DNA of 64,000 bases from Longibacter salinarum (GTDB lineage: Bacteria > Bacteroidota > Rhodothermia > Rhodothermales > Salinibacteraceae): positions 1 to 64,000 of the forward strand of contig NZ_PDEQ01000005.1 of NCBI RefSeq assembly GCF_002554795.1. Direction: 5' to 3'. Of this stretch, positions 7,976-17,807 are shown piece after piece. The notes under the pieces were generated by a model. That model was not told the DNA's origin. It did not search any database and worked only from the letters and a program-made list of their open reading frames with translations. How positions within the stretch are numbered: the first letter of the stretch is position 1; every line of letters begins with the position of its first letter. Position numbers and translations under genes: made by a program.

Positions 7976-9748
7976 TCATTCCTCGAACTCCCGCTCGGGC
8001 TCCGGGGGCTCCATCTCACTCAGATAGGTGTTGAGGCGATCGCCGCCGTCGTCGTGATCGAGATCTCGGAGGATGTAAAGCACGGCCTCGTGCGGATGTT
8101 TGTAAAAGTGATCTTCTCCGAGTCGCTCCCACAGGCCCGCCCGTCTCATGAGATCGCGAACCGGACCGATCAACCCAGTGAAGTAGAGATCGATACCCTC
8201 CTCGTCGAGCACGTCCAGGATGGAGTCCAGCGCCTCTGCGGCCGTGGTGTCGAGATCGTTGATGCTCGCTCCATCGATAACGACGGCTTCGATGCGATGG
8301 AGCTGCGTGCGACTCTTGTCGAGAATGAAGTTCTTGAAGTACTCCGCGTTCGCGAACGTAAACGCCGCATTCACGCGAAGAATGAGCACGCTATCGATCG
8401 GCGACGCCCCGTCCATCCTTCGCAGATCGTGATACGACCGCGTCCCCGGTACGTGACCGAGCTCCGCCATTTTCGGCCGACTGAGTCGGTACAGGGCAGC
8501 GACAATGGATGCCGCGACGCCGACCAGAATGCCTTCCTGGATCCCGACGGTCAGAGTAATAACCATTGTCAGGACCGCGATGAACGCCTCCCTTCGCTTT
8601 GTCTGGACCAGGTACTTAATTTCACCGATGTCGATGAGTCCGGCCCCGCTCACCACGATGATGGCTGCAATTGCTGGCATCGGCATATGGTACACCAGCG
8701 GGGTGAGCACCAGCAAGGTCGCACCGATCAGGATGGCCGCGATGGCATTGGGCACCGGCGTTTTTGCACCAGCGCGGTCGTTCACGGCCGAGCGTGAGAA
8801 GCTACCGGACACCGGCACGCTCTGGAAGACACTTCCGATCAGGTTCGCGCTCCCGACGGCAAACAGCTCGCGGTTCGCATCAATAGCATACCGGTGCTCC
8901 TTCGCGAATACGCGCCCAAGCGAGATCACGCTCATGAACTGAACGACAGCGAGGGTCGCGGCCGTGGGTAGGAGTTGCCAGAGATCCCCCTGCGAGATGT
9001 CCGGCCACCCGGCGCTCGGCAGCCCCGTTGGAACGCTTCCGATGACCTCGACGCCGGCCGCGCGACCGCCGAGGATCCATCCCAGCAGCGTCGCAACGGC
9101 CGCCACAATGAGCGCACTCGGCCACTTCGGACGCCAGCGAGCGATGGCCAACAGGCAGACGATACTCAACCCGCCCACCACAGCCGACGGCACGTGCACC
9201 ATGTGCGCGTGGATCGCAGCATCAGCGACGAGTTCATGGACATACGCGCTCCGTTCTAAGTCAATGCCAAGCAGTGGGCCAAGCTGACTGGCTGCAATGA
9301 TGAACGCGGCGGCGGTCGTGAACCCGGCAATGACCGGCCGCGACAGCAGGTCGGCCACGAAGCCGAGACGAAGGGCGCCCATCCCCAGTTGCAGCGCCCC
9401 GGCGATAGCGGCCGCCATCACCGCGAGGGCCACATACCGATTCGAGCCCGGATCCGCGAGAAGACCAACGCCAGCTGCGAGAATCAGCATGTCGATCGCA
9501 ACCGGCCCGGTGATCAGCTGCCGCGAGGTCCCGAGAAGGGGATAGACGAGCAGCGGGACCAGGGCGGCGTACAGACCATAGATCGGCGGCAGTCCGCCGA
9601 GGACCGCGTACGCCATCCCCTGCGGGATCAGCATGACGCCCACCGTCAATCCGGCCAGCACATCGGTCCGGAAGTCGTCATTATCGTAGCCTGGCAGCCA
9701 ATCCGTGATCGGCGTCAGCTGCCGCAGCCATCGGAGAAGGTGCGTCAT
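7976..9748 (-). CDS. SulP family anion transporter with STAS domain
   Basis: 590 residues from the ATG at 9748, which begins MTHLLRWLRQLTPITDW as in other SulP proteins; the upstream 26-codon extension is rejected. The N-terminal membrane domain carries the SulP signature (GVMLIPQGMAYAVLGGLPP) and about 12-14 spans. The C-terminal STAS domain (about 445-565) contains VVIDGASINDLDTTA and FTGLIGPVRDLMRRAGL. The family transports sulfate, bicarbonate or other anions; the substrate is not decided by sequence. A close paralogue is encoded at 34256-36043. The downstream gene end is marked by the 8-nt repeat. Confidence 0.92.
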   Translation of the reverse strand: MTHLLRWLRQLTPITDWLPGYDNDDFRTDVLAGLTVGVMLIPQGMAYAVLGGLPPIYGLYAALVPLLVYPLLGTSRQLITGPVAIDMLILAAGVGLLADPGSNRYVALAVMAAAIAGALQLGMGALRLGFVADLLSRPVIAGFTTAAAFIIAASQLGPLLGIDLERSAYVHELVADAAIHAHMVHVPSAVVGGLSIVCLLAIARWRPKWPSALIVAAVATLLGWILGGRAAGVEVIGSVPTGLPSAGWPDISQGDLWQLLPTAATLAVVQFMSVISLGRVFAKEHRYAIDANRELFAVGSANLIGSVFQSVPVSGSFSRSAVNDRAGAKTPVPNAIAAILIGATLLVLTPLVYHMPMPAIAAIIVVSGAGLIDIGEIKYLVQTKRREAFIAVLTMVITLTVGIQEGILVGVAASIVAALYRLSRPKMAELGHVPGTRSYHDLRRMDGASPIDSVLILRVNAAFTFANAEYFKNFILDKSRTQLHRIEAVVIDGASINDLDTTAAEALDSILDVLDEEGIDLYFTGLIGPVRDLMRRAGLWERLGEDHFYKHPHEAVLYILRDLDHDDGGDRLNTYLSEMEPPEPEREFEE

Positions 9749-9862
9749 GTGGGGGCAAAAAGTACAGTCGGTCGAAACCCATGATCCTCGCCTCGTCGGT
9801 ACTCCCCGAATGAGGGATCGATCCAACGTGTAGGGAGGTATTTTCTGGTCTTTGCGTCATAC

Positions 9863-9905
9863 AAAAAGCCCGCCGCCGAGCTCCAGGAAGAGTTGGCGAC
9901 GGGCT
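9863..9905 (-). terminator. Rho-independent terminator of the glutamate dehydrogenase gene
   Basis: Read on the minus strand, an 11-bp stem (9895-9905 with 9867-9877, one G-T pair) is followed by five T (9867-9863). It lies 27 nt after the gdh stop codon. Confidence 0.85.
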
Positions 9906-9932
9906 GGTCTTGCTTCGTAACGCGCAGTGCGA

Positions 9933-11390
9933 TCACGGGAAGAAGCCCATGGCGGTGTACGACTTGCCGATCTTGTTGATCGCGGAGCAGTACGCAGCTG
10001 TTCGCATGTCGATGCCTTTCTCCTCCCGGATAACGCGGACCTCGTCGTACGCGAAGGCCATCGTGTCTTCCAGACCGGAGTTCACGAGATCCTGCTCGCT
10101 GGCGCCGAAGCCAATGCGTTCGATCAGTCCCTCGAGGAGCTTGCTGTCGAAGTCTTCCGCCGTAAGCTCGTCCACGGCGCGGAGGATCCGCTCTGCGTTC
10201 CGCTCCTCGAAGCGACGGCTCATGCGGCCATGACGCACGTGCGAGAGGTTGCGGAGCCACTCGAAGTAGGACACCGTCACGCCACCGGCGTTGAGGTACA
10301 CATCCGGAATGATGAGCATGCCCCGCTCGTTCAGGATCTCATCTGCGTCGGCGGTCAGGGGGCCATTTGCGGCCTCGGCGATGATCTTCGCCTTAATGTC
10401 GCCCGCGTTATCGCGGTCGATGACACCCTCCAGCGCAGCCGGAATCAGGATATCGCAGGGAAGCAGTAGCGCGTCCGCGGATTCCTCGATGTTTTTCGCG
10501 CCCGGGAAGTCGAGAATCGACCCGGTCGTCTTCCGGTGGTTCATTACCTCTTCGATGTCGAGGCCGTCGGGGTCGTAAATCGCACCCTCGATCTCAGCGA
10601 GACCGACGATTTTCGCGCCGCCTTCGTTCTGTAGAATGCGGGCGGCATGGTAGCCGACATTGCCAAGCCCCTGGATGACAACGCTTTTGCCTTCCACGCC
10701 GACACCGAGATCGAGCGCTTCCATATCGCTCTTGTAACTGCATGCCTCGCGGATGCCGTAATAAACGCCGCGGCCGGTTGCTTCCGTCCGGCCCCGGACG
10801 CCACCCTGTCCGACCGGTTTGCCCGTCACGCACCCGAGCGCGTTCAGGTCATCGTCGGTCATCTGGTTGTACGTGTCCATCATCCACGCCATCTCCCGCT
10901 CGCCGGTGCCGTAGTCCGGCGCTGGCACGTCGAGACCCGCACCGATGAAGTTCTTCCGGATCAGTTCGAACGTGTAGCGACGGGTGATCCGCTCCAGTTC
11001 GTCGACCGAGTATTCCCGTGTATCGATGCAGACACCGCCTTTCGCGCCGCCGAACGGCACGTCGACGATAGCGCACTTGTAGCTCATGAGGGAGGCCAGC
11101 GCCATCACCTCATCGACGTTGACGCTAGTCGCGTACCGAATTCCACCCTTCGTCGGCTTCTTGTGGTGGGAATGCTCGGCGCGGTAACCGCGAATAACAT
11201 CAATGGAGCCATCGTCTCGCTTGATGGGAAACTCGAAGCGGACGATGTTGTCGCACGCGCGGATCTGGCCGAGGATGCCCGGATCGAGATCCGAGTGAGC
11301 GGCCGCCGCATCGAACATGCGGTTTACCTGCGCGAGAAATCCGTGCGGCTTTGTACCGTTTGACGTCGGCGTCGCCGTAGATGTGACCAT
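9933..11390 (-). CDS. Glu/Leu/Phe/Val dehydrogenase family, likely glutamate dehydrogenase
   Basis: 485 residues from the ATG at 11390; an earlier in-frame ATG would add 18 residues without family support. The dimerisation/substrate domain holds KKPTKGGIRY (Lys81) and PFGGAKGG with catalytic Lys117. The Rossmann domain shows GLGNVG at about 241-246. The C-terminal half has IPAALEGVI and EAANGPLTADADEIL, typical of NAD(P)-glutamate dehydrogenase. It catalyses reversible oxidative deamination of glutamate to 2-oxoglutarate and ammonia. Glutamate is a major compatible solute and nitrogen hub in halophiles. Cofactor preference cannot be called. Confidence 0.93.
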   Translation of the reverse strand: MVTSTATPTSNGTKPHGFLAQVNRMFDAAAAHSDLDPGILGQIRACDNIVRFEFPIKRDDGSIDVIRGYRAEHSHHKKPTKGGIRYATSVNVDEVMALASLMSYKCAIVDVPFGGAKGGVCIDTREYSVDELERITRRYTFELIRKNFIGAGLDVPAPDYGTGEREMAWMMDTYNQMTDDDLNALGCVTGKPVGQGGVRGRTEATGRGVYYGIREACSYKSDMEALDLGVGVEGKSVVIQGLGNVGYHAARILQNEGGAKIVGLAEIEGAIYDPDGLDIEEVMNHRKTTGSILDFPGAKNIEESADALLLPCDILIPAALEGVIDRDNAGDIKAKIIAEAANGPLTADADEILNERGMLIIPDVYLNAGGVTVSYFEWLRNLSHVRHGRMSRRFEERNAERILRAVDELTAEDFDSKLLEGLIERIGFGASEQDLVNSGLEDTMAFAYDEVRVIREEKGIDMRTAAYCSAINKIGKSYTAMGFFP

Positions 11391-11928
11391 GACAGAAGGG
11401 GTATCGAAATAGGGAACGTACGGGCCGTCGCCCGAGCGAATCACTGCAGGCTCCAGAGAGAAGCCTCACAAAACGGGCAACACAGACTGTACCGCATGTA
11501 AGGCAGCACATACCGCAACTGCAAGCGCTTCCGGACGCGGCCCTGGAACGTCTGCCGCTTTTTAACCCGGATGCGCAATACCTTGTCCGTCCCTTCATGA
11601 TATCCGACCATGTTCGCTGTAAACATCGCCGGCGATGACGAACGAAAGTAGTCCATCGGGCCACGTCGACAAATCGTCCAACCTCGCGCGACTCCGGGTC
11701 TTTCTCCCGACGCATGTAGCTTTTCCAGACATCGTTGTGGGCGAAGAACCGTCTCTTTCGTCTTCGCACCGGAGAGATCGTCCTTTGCCGCTCGAGATTT
11801 TCCCCTTAGACGGCCAACGGAGTAGCGTCCCTGAACCCATCGCTTAAGCAACCGGGACCCCTACGGCGGGCACGTCAGTAGCACGAAAATGTCTCCCGTC
11901 GTCCCTCGCGCACAAGCTGATTCGGTTC
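11391..11928. other. Divergent promoter region (538 nt)
   Basis: It separates the divergently transcribed glutamate dehydrogenase and antiporter genes. A 136-codon minus-strand open frame covers much of it, but its composition (Arg/Cys-rich, no domain) looks like chance. No clear promoter boxes could be assigned. Confidence 0.4.
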
Positions 11929-13914
11929 GTGCCTGAATCTATCCTTCTCGACATCACCACGGTCATCGTCCTGGGCATCGGTGCTCAGTGGCTCGCCTGG
12001 CGATTCCGGCTCCCTTCCATTCTTCTTCTGTTGCTTGCCGGTTTTTTGGCGGGCCCGGTGCTTGGGCTGCTGTCCCCCGCCTCGCTTCAGGGCGACTGGC
12101 TGTTCGCCTTTGTATCCGTGTCGATCGGGATCATTCTCTTTGAAGGTGGGCTCAGTCTACGTCTCAGCGAGCTCCAGGCCGTCGGGTCCGCAGTTCGCAA
12201 TCTGATCAGTATCGGGGTGTTCATTACCTGGGGCCTGGCGGCGTTCTTCGCGCACATTGTGATGGGGTTCAATGTCGAGCTCTCCATCCTGATCGGAGCC
12301 ATTCTTACGGTCACGGGACCGACCGTCGTGGTGCCGCTCCTCCGACACGTTCGCCCGAGAGGCCGCGTCAGCACGGTCGCGAAGTGGGAGGGCATTACCA
12401 TCGACCCGGTCGGCGCAATCATCGCCGTCCTCGTCATGGAAACGCTGCTGCTCATCCACGAACCGGCACAAAGTGGGGGACACACGGGCCTGAGCACAGC
12501 TGCAGAGCACGTCGTCATCGGTCTGGGACTTGAGATCTTCGTCGCCCTCGGCGTCAGTGTCGCAGCCACGTTTCTGCTGCTGATCATTCTCAAGCAGCGC
12601 CTCGTCCCGGACTTCCTCCGAAACCCGGTCACGCTCATGATTGTCGTGGCCGCGTTCGTGATTTCCAACGTTCTGAAAGAAGAGTCGGGCCTGCTCACCA
12701 CAACGATCATGGGCATCGCGCTGGCAAACCAGCCGTATGCACCGGTTCAGCGCATCATCGAGTTCAAAGAGAACCTTCAGGTCCTCCTCATCGGGTCGCT
12801 TTTCATTCTTCTAAGTGCCCGCCTGGACCTTGGTGCGCTGGAGTTTATCACGATCGAGTCGCTCATTTTCCTCGGTCTCCTCGTCATTCTCGTCCGACCG
12901 CTGGCGGTCTTCCTGTCGACATTCAACACGCAACTTGAGTGGGAGGAGCAAGCGTTCCTCGCCTGGCTCGCCCCACGCGGAATCGTCGCTGCAGCGGTCG
13001 CCTCACTGTTTGCATACCAATTGCGCAACATCTACCCCGATCAGGTAGAGGCCGTCGTTCCGACGGTCTTTTTCGTCATTGTTGGAACGGTCGCGATCTA
13101 CGGTCTAACCGCCGCCCCTCTTGCTCGCTGGCTGGGTATCGCCGAGCCAAACCCGGAGGGCCTGCTCTTCGTCGGAGCCGCGGAATGGGTTCGCCACGTC
13201 GCGGCGTTTCTCCACGAGCACGGCCATGAGGTTCACCTGGTGGATGCCAACGCCGACCACGTCCGCCGAGCACAGGAAGCAGACTTACCGGCCCGGCGCG
13301 CAAATGCTCTGTCTGAAACTGTTCTCGACGATCTGGACCTGAGCAGTACGGGACGGCTCCTCATCACCATTCCGAATGACGAGGTGGCGTCCCTCACCGC
13401 ACTCCACTTCTCGGAAGTATTCGAGACCACCGACATCTACCAGCTCGCTGCAGAACATGAGAGCCGGCACAGCAAGGAGGGGGAGATGCCGAAACACCTG
13501 CGCGGCCGCCCCCTCTTCGGCGAAATGACGAGTTATGCCGATATCGAAGACCAGTTTAATCAGGGGGGTACGATCCGCGCCTTCGACCTGCAGAAAGATG
13601 GAGGGCTCTTCGACGATGGTGGCAAGGAGTACTACACGTACGAAGACCTCCAGGAGCAGACGGGGGACATCTCCGTCATCCCGTTCTTCATTCTTCGCGG
13701 CTCGGACCTGGTTATTGTTTCGGAAGAGAGCAACTTCTCGCTTCGTCGCGGGGACACGCTTATTGCCATGGTTGGCGCAAGCGAACGGGTCCACCTCGTC
13801 GAGGAGGGCGATAGCTCCGTATTCTTCTTTCAGGACCCAGACGCGGAACCCTCCGCACCAGAACCCGCTACGGAGACTCCGACGCAGGAGGAAAAAGAGT
13901 CCACATCCTCCTGA
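11929..13914 (+). CDS. CPA1-type Na+/H+ (or K+/H+) antiporter with RCK domains
   Basis: 661 residues starting at a GTG (11929); the nearby ATG at 11889 is out of frame. The membrane part (about 1-400) has 12 or more spans with the antiporter core ILIGAILTVTGPTVVVPLL and the motif EGITIDPVGA. The cytosolic part has a TrkA_N Rossmann domain (about 415-540, beginning LLFVGAAEWVRHVAAFLHEHG) and a TrkA_C-like domain (about 600-645), then an acidic Pro/Glu tail. It exchanges a monovalent cation for H+ at the inner membrane, probably gated by nucleotides bound to the RCK domain. The ion specificity is undecided. Confidence 0.9.
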   Translation: MPESILLDITTVIVLGIGAQWLAWRFRLPSILLLLLAGFLAGPVLGLLSPASLQGDWLFAFVSVSIGIILFEGGLSLRLSELQAVGSAVRNLISIGVFITWGLAAFFAHIVMGFNVELSILIGAILTVTGPTVVVPLLRHVRPRGRVSTVAKWEGITIDPVGAIIAVLVMETLLLIHEPAQSGGHTGLSTAAEHVVIGLGLEIFVALGVSVAATFLLLIILKQRLVPDFLRNPVTLMIVVAAFVISNVLKEESGLLTTTIMGIALANQPYAPVQRIIEFKENLQVLLIGSLFILLSARLDLGALEFITIESLIFLGLLVILVRPLAVFLSTFNTQLEWEEQAFLAWLAPRGIVAAAVASLFAYQLRNIYPDQVEAVVPTVFFVIVGTVAIYGLTAAPLARWLGIAEPNPEGLLFVGAAEWVRHVAAFLHEHGHEVHLVDANADHVRRAQEADLPARRANALSETVLDDLDLSSTGRLLITIPNDEVASLTALHFSEVFETTDIYQLAAEHESRHSKEGEMPKHLRGRPLFGEMTSYADIEDQFNQGGTIRAFDLQKDGGLFDDGGKEYYTYEDLQEQTGDISVIPFFILRGSDLVIVSEESNFSLRRGDTLIAMVGASERVHLVEEGDSSVFFFQDPDAEPSAPEPATETPTQEEKESTSS

Positions 13915-14094
13915 TCAGGATTCTGCGCTGGCGGTACTCCGGTTACCCGGTTGTATCAGATCCTGCATGCCGCGTAACGTAGCGGTTGTCCCTCGGTGAT
14001 TCATGGAGCTATAGGAAACCGCTCCCTCACCTGCGCTTTCACCCACCCCACGCGGCCCTCACCCCGTCGCTTCTACTCGGTTTATTTTGACATC

Positions 14095-16236
14095 ATGGCT
14101 GCATCTTCCCCATCAGGTGCGAAGAAACTTGAAAAGTCGCTGACGTTGTTCGACGTATATGCGATCAGCACCGGAGCCATGTTCAGCTCTGGATTCTTTC
14201 TCCTCCCGGGTCTCGCGACAGCCGAGGCCGGGCCATCGGCGATTCTCGCCTATTTTATCGCCGGTATTTTGATCATGCCGTCCATGCTGAGCATGGCGGA
14301 ACTGGCGACAGCCATGCCGAAGTCCGGCGGGACTTATTACTTTCTCGACCGGAGCCTCGGCCCCCTCGCCGGCACAGTTGGCGGGCTCGGCACATGGCTG
14401 GCCCTCGTATTCAAAAGTGCCTTTGCCCTCATCGGTATGGGCGCTTATCTCGCGATCTTCTTCGACGTCCCGATCAAGCCTCTGGCAGCGGCGCTCACCG
14501 TGGCATTTGCCGTCTTGAACGTTGTCGGCGCCAAGGAAACGAGTAGCCTGCAACGGATTCTGGTCGCCATCCTCGTCGCCGTCCTCGTCTTCTTTGCCGT
14601 TCAGGGGCTCATCACCGTTGCCGGTGGAGACCCGACGCAGGTGAAGGGCGGCTTCACTCCCTTCTTTGCATTCGGCGCCACCGGCTTCTTATCCACGATC
14701 GGACTGGTGTTCGTGTCGTATGCCGGGCTAACGAAGGCGTGCAGTGTCGCCGAGGAAGTCCAGAACCCAGACAAGAATATCCCGCTGGGCATGTTTTTGT
14801 CGCTTCTCACGGCGACGCTGCTCTACGTCATCGGTGTGTACATCATGGTGAGTGTCCTGGACCCGGAGCAGCTGCGCCAAGACCTGACGCCGGTCGCAAC
14901 TGCCGGGGAGGTCTTTCTCACGTGGCTGCCGTATGACGGAGGATTGATCCTCGTTGTCGTGGCCGCCATTGCCGCCTTCGCCTCTACCGGAAACGCCGGC
15001 ATCCTGTCTGCGTCGCGATATCCGCTTGCGATGGCGCGTGACCGCCTCGTCCCTGACAATTTCGCGCGACTCGGGCGGTTCAAGACACCGACCGCGGGCA
15101 TCATGATTACGGCGTTCGTCATGCTCCTGGTCATCTTCGGGCTGAGTGAGGAAGGCGTCGCGAAGCTTGCCAGCGCGTTCCAGCTTCTGATTTTTGGGCT
15201 GGTTAACTTCGCCGTGATCATCATGCGCGAAAGCCGGATTCCGTCGTACGCACCCGGATACCGCTCCCCATTTTACCCGTGGACGCAGGTCTTCGGCATC
15301 GTGATCGCATTCTTTCTGATCACCGAGATGGGGCCGCTTGCGATTCTCTTCACCGGAGGCATCGTGGTGGTTGGAATCGCTTGGTACTTCTACTACGCAC
15401 GCTCCGTCCCCCGGGAAGGAGCTATTTTCCACCTCTTTGCTCGTCTGGGCAAATTCCGCTACGACGGCCTCGACAGTGAGCTGCAGGCCATTCTTGAGGA
15501 GAAGGGGGCAACCGACGATGCCGCATTCGAACGACTGGTCGCCCAGGCCGAGATTCTCCATCTTGACGAACCGACCGACTACGAATCGGTCGTCGAGCGC
15601 GCCACGGAGATCCTGTCCAACCGCGTGTCGATCTCTGCTGAAACGTTGAAGCACGACTTCCTCGAGGGTACGCAGCACAGCGCGACGTCCGTGGCCCATG
15701 GAGCCGCCCTTCCGTACGTTCGAGCCAGCGGCATCAAGACGCAAGCGATGGTGATGGTGCACTGCCAATCCGGCATCTGCGTCGACATCGATCCCGAAAT
15801 CACCGGTGAAGACGGGTCGGAGCCGGTCTACGCGATCTTCTTCCTCGTCACACCGGAAGATGAGCAAAGTCTCCACCTCCGTACACTGGCCACCCTCGCC
15901 AGCCGAACAGATGACGAAGACTTCCTCGTCGAATGGCGCTCAGCAAACGACGAGCAGGAAATCAAGGAGTCGCTTCTGCATCACGACCGGTACCTCACTC
16001 TTCAGCTGCTGAGCGGCACCAATACAGAAGCGTTCATCGGGCAGCGGGTGCGCGACGTCAACGTCCCGGCCGGCAACCTCGTCGCGCTAATCCGCCGACG
16101 GGGGGATATGATCATTCCGAACGGGAGCACGGAGTTCGAAGAGGGTGACCGAGTGACCATCATCGGCGATCCGAACGGCATTCAGCGGCTCTACGAGCTC
16201 TACCGTCGCGGCGAGCGGGAAGGCGTGGTGAGATAA
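14095..16236 (+). CDS. APC-family permease fused to an EIIA-like and a TrkA_C domain
   Basis: 713 residues from the ATG at 14095 (MAASSPSGAKKLEKSLTLFD, a standard APC start); the 33-codon upstream extension is rejected. The APC fold (about 15-440) starts with the motif FDVYAISTGAMFSSGFF. A PTS EIIA type-2-like domain occupies about 505-630, aligning with EIIA-Ntr through HGAALPYVR and HLRTLATLASR; the phospho-His of the family (in LPH) is Tyr541 here. A TrkA_C domain (about 641-703) ends the protein. It is probably an amino-acid transporter gated by its cytosolic domains. It lies 180 nt after the antiporter gene, possibly co-transcribed. Confidence 0.88.
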   Translation: MAASSPSGAKKLEKSLTLFDVYAISTGAMFSSGFFLLPGLATAEAGPSAILAYFIAGILIMPSMLSMAELATAMPKSGGTYYFLDRSLGPLAGTVGGLGTWLALVFKSAFALIGMGAYLAIFFDVPIKPLAAALTVAFAVLNVVGAKETSSLQRILVAILVAVLVFFAVQGLITVAGGDPTQVKGGFTPFFAFGATGFLSTIGLVFVSYAGLTKACSVAEEVQNPDKNIPLGMFLSLLTATLLYVIGVYIMVSVLDPEQLRQDLTPVATAGEVFLTWLPYDGGLILVVVAAIAAFASTGNAGILSASRYPLAMARDRLVPDNFARLGRFKTPTAGIMITAFVMLLVIFGLSEEGVAKLASAFQLLIFGLVNFAVIIMRESRIPSYAPGYRSPFYPWTQVFGIVIAFFLITEMGPLAILFTGGIVVVGIAWYFYYARSVPREGAIFHLFARLGKFRYDGLDSELQAILEEKGATDDAAFERLVAQAEILHLDEPTDYESVVERATEILSNRVSISAETLKHDFLEGTQHSATSVAHGAALPYVRASGIKTQAMVMVHCQSGICVDIDPEITGEDGSEPVYAIFFLVTPEDEQSLHLRTLATLASRTDDEDFLVEWRSANDEQEIKESLLHHDRYLTLQLLSGTNTEAFIGQRVRDVNVPAGNLVALIRRRGDMIIPNGSTEFEEGDRVTIIGDPNGIQRLYELYRRGEREGVVR

Positions 16237-16237
16237 C

Positions 16238-16260
16238 CACCTGTTTGGCGGATGGATATC
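16238..16260 (-). repeat. 23-bp dispersed repeat, copy 1
   Basis: Its reverse complement matches 48055-48077 at 20 of 23 bases. Read on the minus strand it encodes DIHPPNR, and all three differences from the other copy are synonymous. Confidence 0.5.
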
Positions 16261-16370
16261 GAAACTGAAGGACGGTTGTTCATCCCTATGATAAGCCTGA
16301 CAGTGATCGTTTCGCGATGACGCCGTAGGCACGGTGCGCGAGATCAACCAAACCCAGTAGTGCCAACATA

Positions 16371-16425
16371 GCGAGGACCGATCAGCGGGAGATCCATACC
16401 ATCGGATCGCCGAAGGCTGTCCGCC
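16371..16425 (+). repeat. 55-bp dispersed repeat, copy B
   Basis: A gap-free partner of 2893-2947 (45 of 55 identical). The corresponding frame ends in a TAA at 16436. Confidence 0.55.
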
Positions 16426-16760
16426 GAACAGGTTCTAAACGTCCAGCAAACGAGGATACAGCCACAGACTGGTTGACGTCGTCTGGCCTCTCGTGCAGAA
16501 ATTCCTGCGTAGCACATCACACACGCCTTTCGTCCCGTAATGCGACGCAGTTTTAACACAGGTGAAAGAGATGGAAAACGAACGATAAAAACACCTCTCA
16601 GCGGCGTTTGGGCGACACAGCGTAAAGGATTCGACTTGGGGCGTTAGACTATCGTTACCACGCCGCGTGGATCGACGGGTCGTGATGCACATACGGGATG
16701 GCTGGACGAGATGCGCCACGATTCTCGTCACGTCAGATTATTCATTTTCCCCGTTTTGCT

Positions 16761-17612
16761 ATGAAGAACACGCGCTACGTAACACGAACTCTCTACGCGG
16801 CCCTTGCTGTACTCGTGGCCGCCACGATGGCGGTCCCATCGGCTCAGGCTCAAATGTATGACGAGCCGCTGACCTCTGACCGTCCGGGCTTCAGCAACGC
16901 TGCCGCGACGCTGCAACAGGGTGCCTTCCAGACCGAACTCGGCTACAGCTTCGCGAATACGGCGGATGTATTTGGAGACGAGTCCGCCTCGTCCCATAAC
17001 CTGGGTCAGCTCCTCCTTCGGTACGGCGTGACCGATGCATTCGAACTCCGGGCGAACGTGGGTTCGTACGAATACCAGGAAGTCCTCGACCCATCCCTTA
17101 CAAATCCGTCGCTAACGGATCCGGAAACGACCTACGAAGGTGGCTACTTCGGCCCATCCGTTGAAGCAAAAGCACGCCTTTTCCGGAACGAGACGTCGAC
17201 GCTGTCGGCCTTTTCCTCAACCTTGCTTCCGGTTCAGACAGGTTTCTACGACAGCAACCCGGATCAGCGTGCGATCCAGACACTCGCACTGCTCCTTGAC
17301 GGCCAACTGGGTACGGGCGTATCGCTCACCATCAACGGTGGAACGCAGTTCTACTGGGACGGTGGCGTGCAGGAAGATCGCCAGTTCTCGGCGCTCTTCA
17401 TCCCGACCCTCAACTTCGCCATTAATGATCAGGTGGGAGCCTACGTCGGGTACTACGGTGAGTACACAGAATTCGCGAACACGAACTTCGTGGAGGGTGG
17501 ACTGACGTTCCTCGCCAACGAGAACACGCAGCTGGACCTCAACACGGGATACCGTGTGGACGACAACCTCGACCAGTTCTTCATCGGTCTTGGCCTATCC
17601 CAGCGTTTCTAA
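16761..17612 (+). CDS. Outer-membrane beta-barrel protein (MetA-pathway phenol-degradation / transporter-like)
   Basis: 283 residues from the ATG at 16761, which begins a Sec signal peptide (MKNTRYVTRTLYAALAVLV, cleaved after an SAQAQ-like site). The mature part has the pattern of a transporter-like barrel of the Phenol_MetA_deg type: it starts LTSDRPGFSNAAATLQQG, alternates aromatic and polar residues throughout, and closes with a C-terminal Phe (LGLSQRF), the usual outer-membrane sorting signal. The compound handled, if any, is unknown. It is monocistronic, with its own terminator at 17666-17703. Confidence 0.82.
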   Translation: MKNTRYVTRTLYAALAVLVAATMAVPSAQAQMYDEPLTSDRPGFSNAAATLQQGAFQTELGYSFANTADVFGDESASSHNLGQLLLRYGVTDAFELRANVGSYEYQEVLDPSLTNPSLTDPETTYEGGYFGPSVEAKARLFRNETSTLSAFSSTLLPVQTGFYDSNPDQRAIQTLALLLDGQLGTGVSLTINGGTQFYWDGGVQEDRQFSALFIPTLNFAINDQVGAYVGYYGEYTEFANTNFVEGGLTFLANENTQLDLNTGYRVDDNLDQFFIGLGLSQRF

Positions 17613-17665
17613 GTGGCGCATAGCATGGTGAATGCGGCGCACGTTTTGGTGCCGCCATCATTCCG

Positions 17666-17703
17666 CGGACCGAGGGGCCACGTGCCTCCCGGTCCGTTTT
17701 TTA
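17666..17703 (+). terminator. Rho-independent terminator
   Basis: A perfect 7-bp outer stem (17666-17672 with 17690-17696), with further GGGG/CCTC pairing inside it, is followed by a run of eight mostly T bases. It terminates the outer-membrane protein transcript ahead of aroE. Confidence 0.85.
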
Positions 17704-17807
17704 TTTGCTCTCCGCTCTGCGGTCGAAGGCCGAACCCATTCGAGGACGCGATGTAACAGCCCGCGCTCCCGCAGACGTCTTTTCCAACACCGCCTCTCTC
17801 CACGCTC

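Larger units (their letters stand above)
16237..16760. other. Gene-free stretch with two dispersed-repeat copies
   Basis: 524 nt with no credible intact gene. It contains the 23-bp repeat at 16238-16260 and the 55-bp repeat at 16371-16425, both of which recur elsewhere in the window. The last part must contain the promoter of the outer-membrane protein gene. Confidence 0.45.

Noticed and set aside
11441-11851. 136-codon minus-strand frame in the divergent promoter region
   Set aside because: Arg/Cys-rich, no domain, overlaps the gdh promoter, and composition resembles chance in GC-rich DNA.
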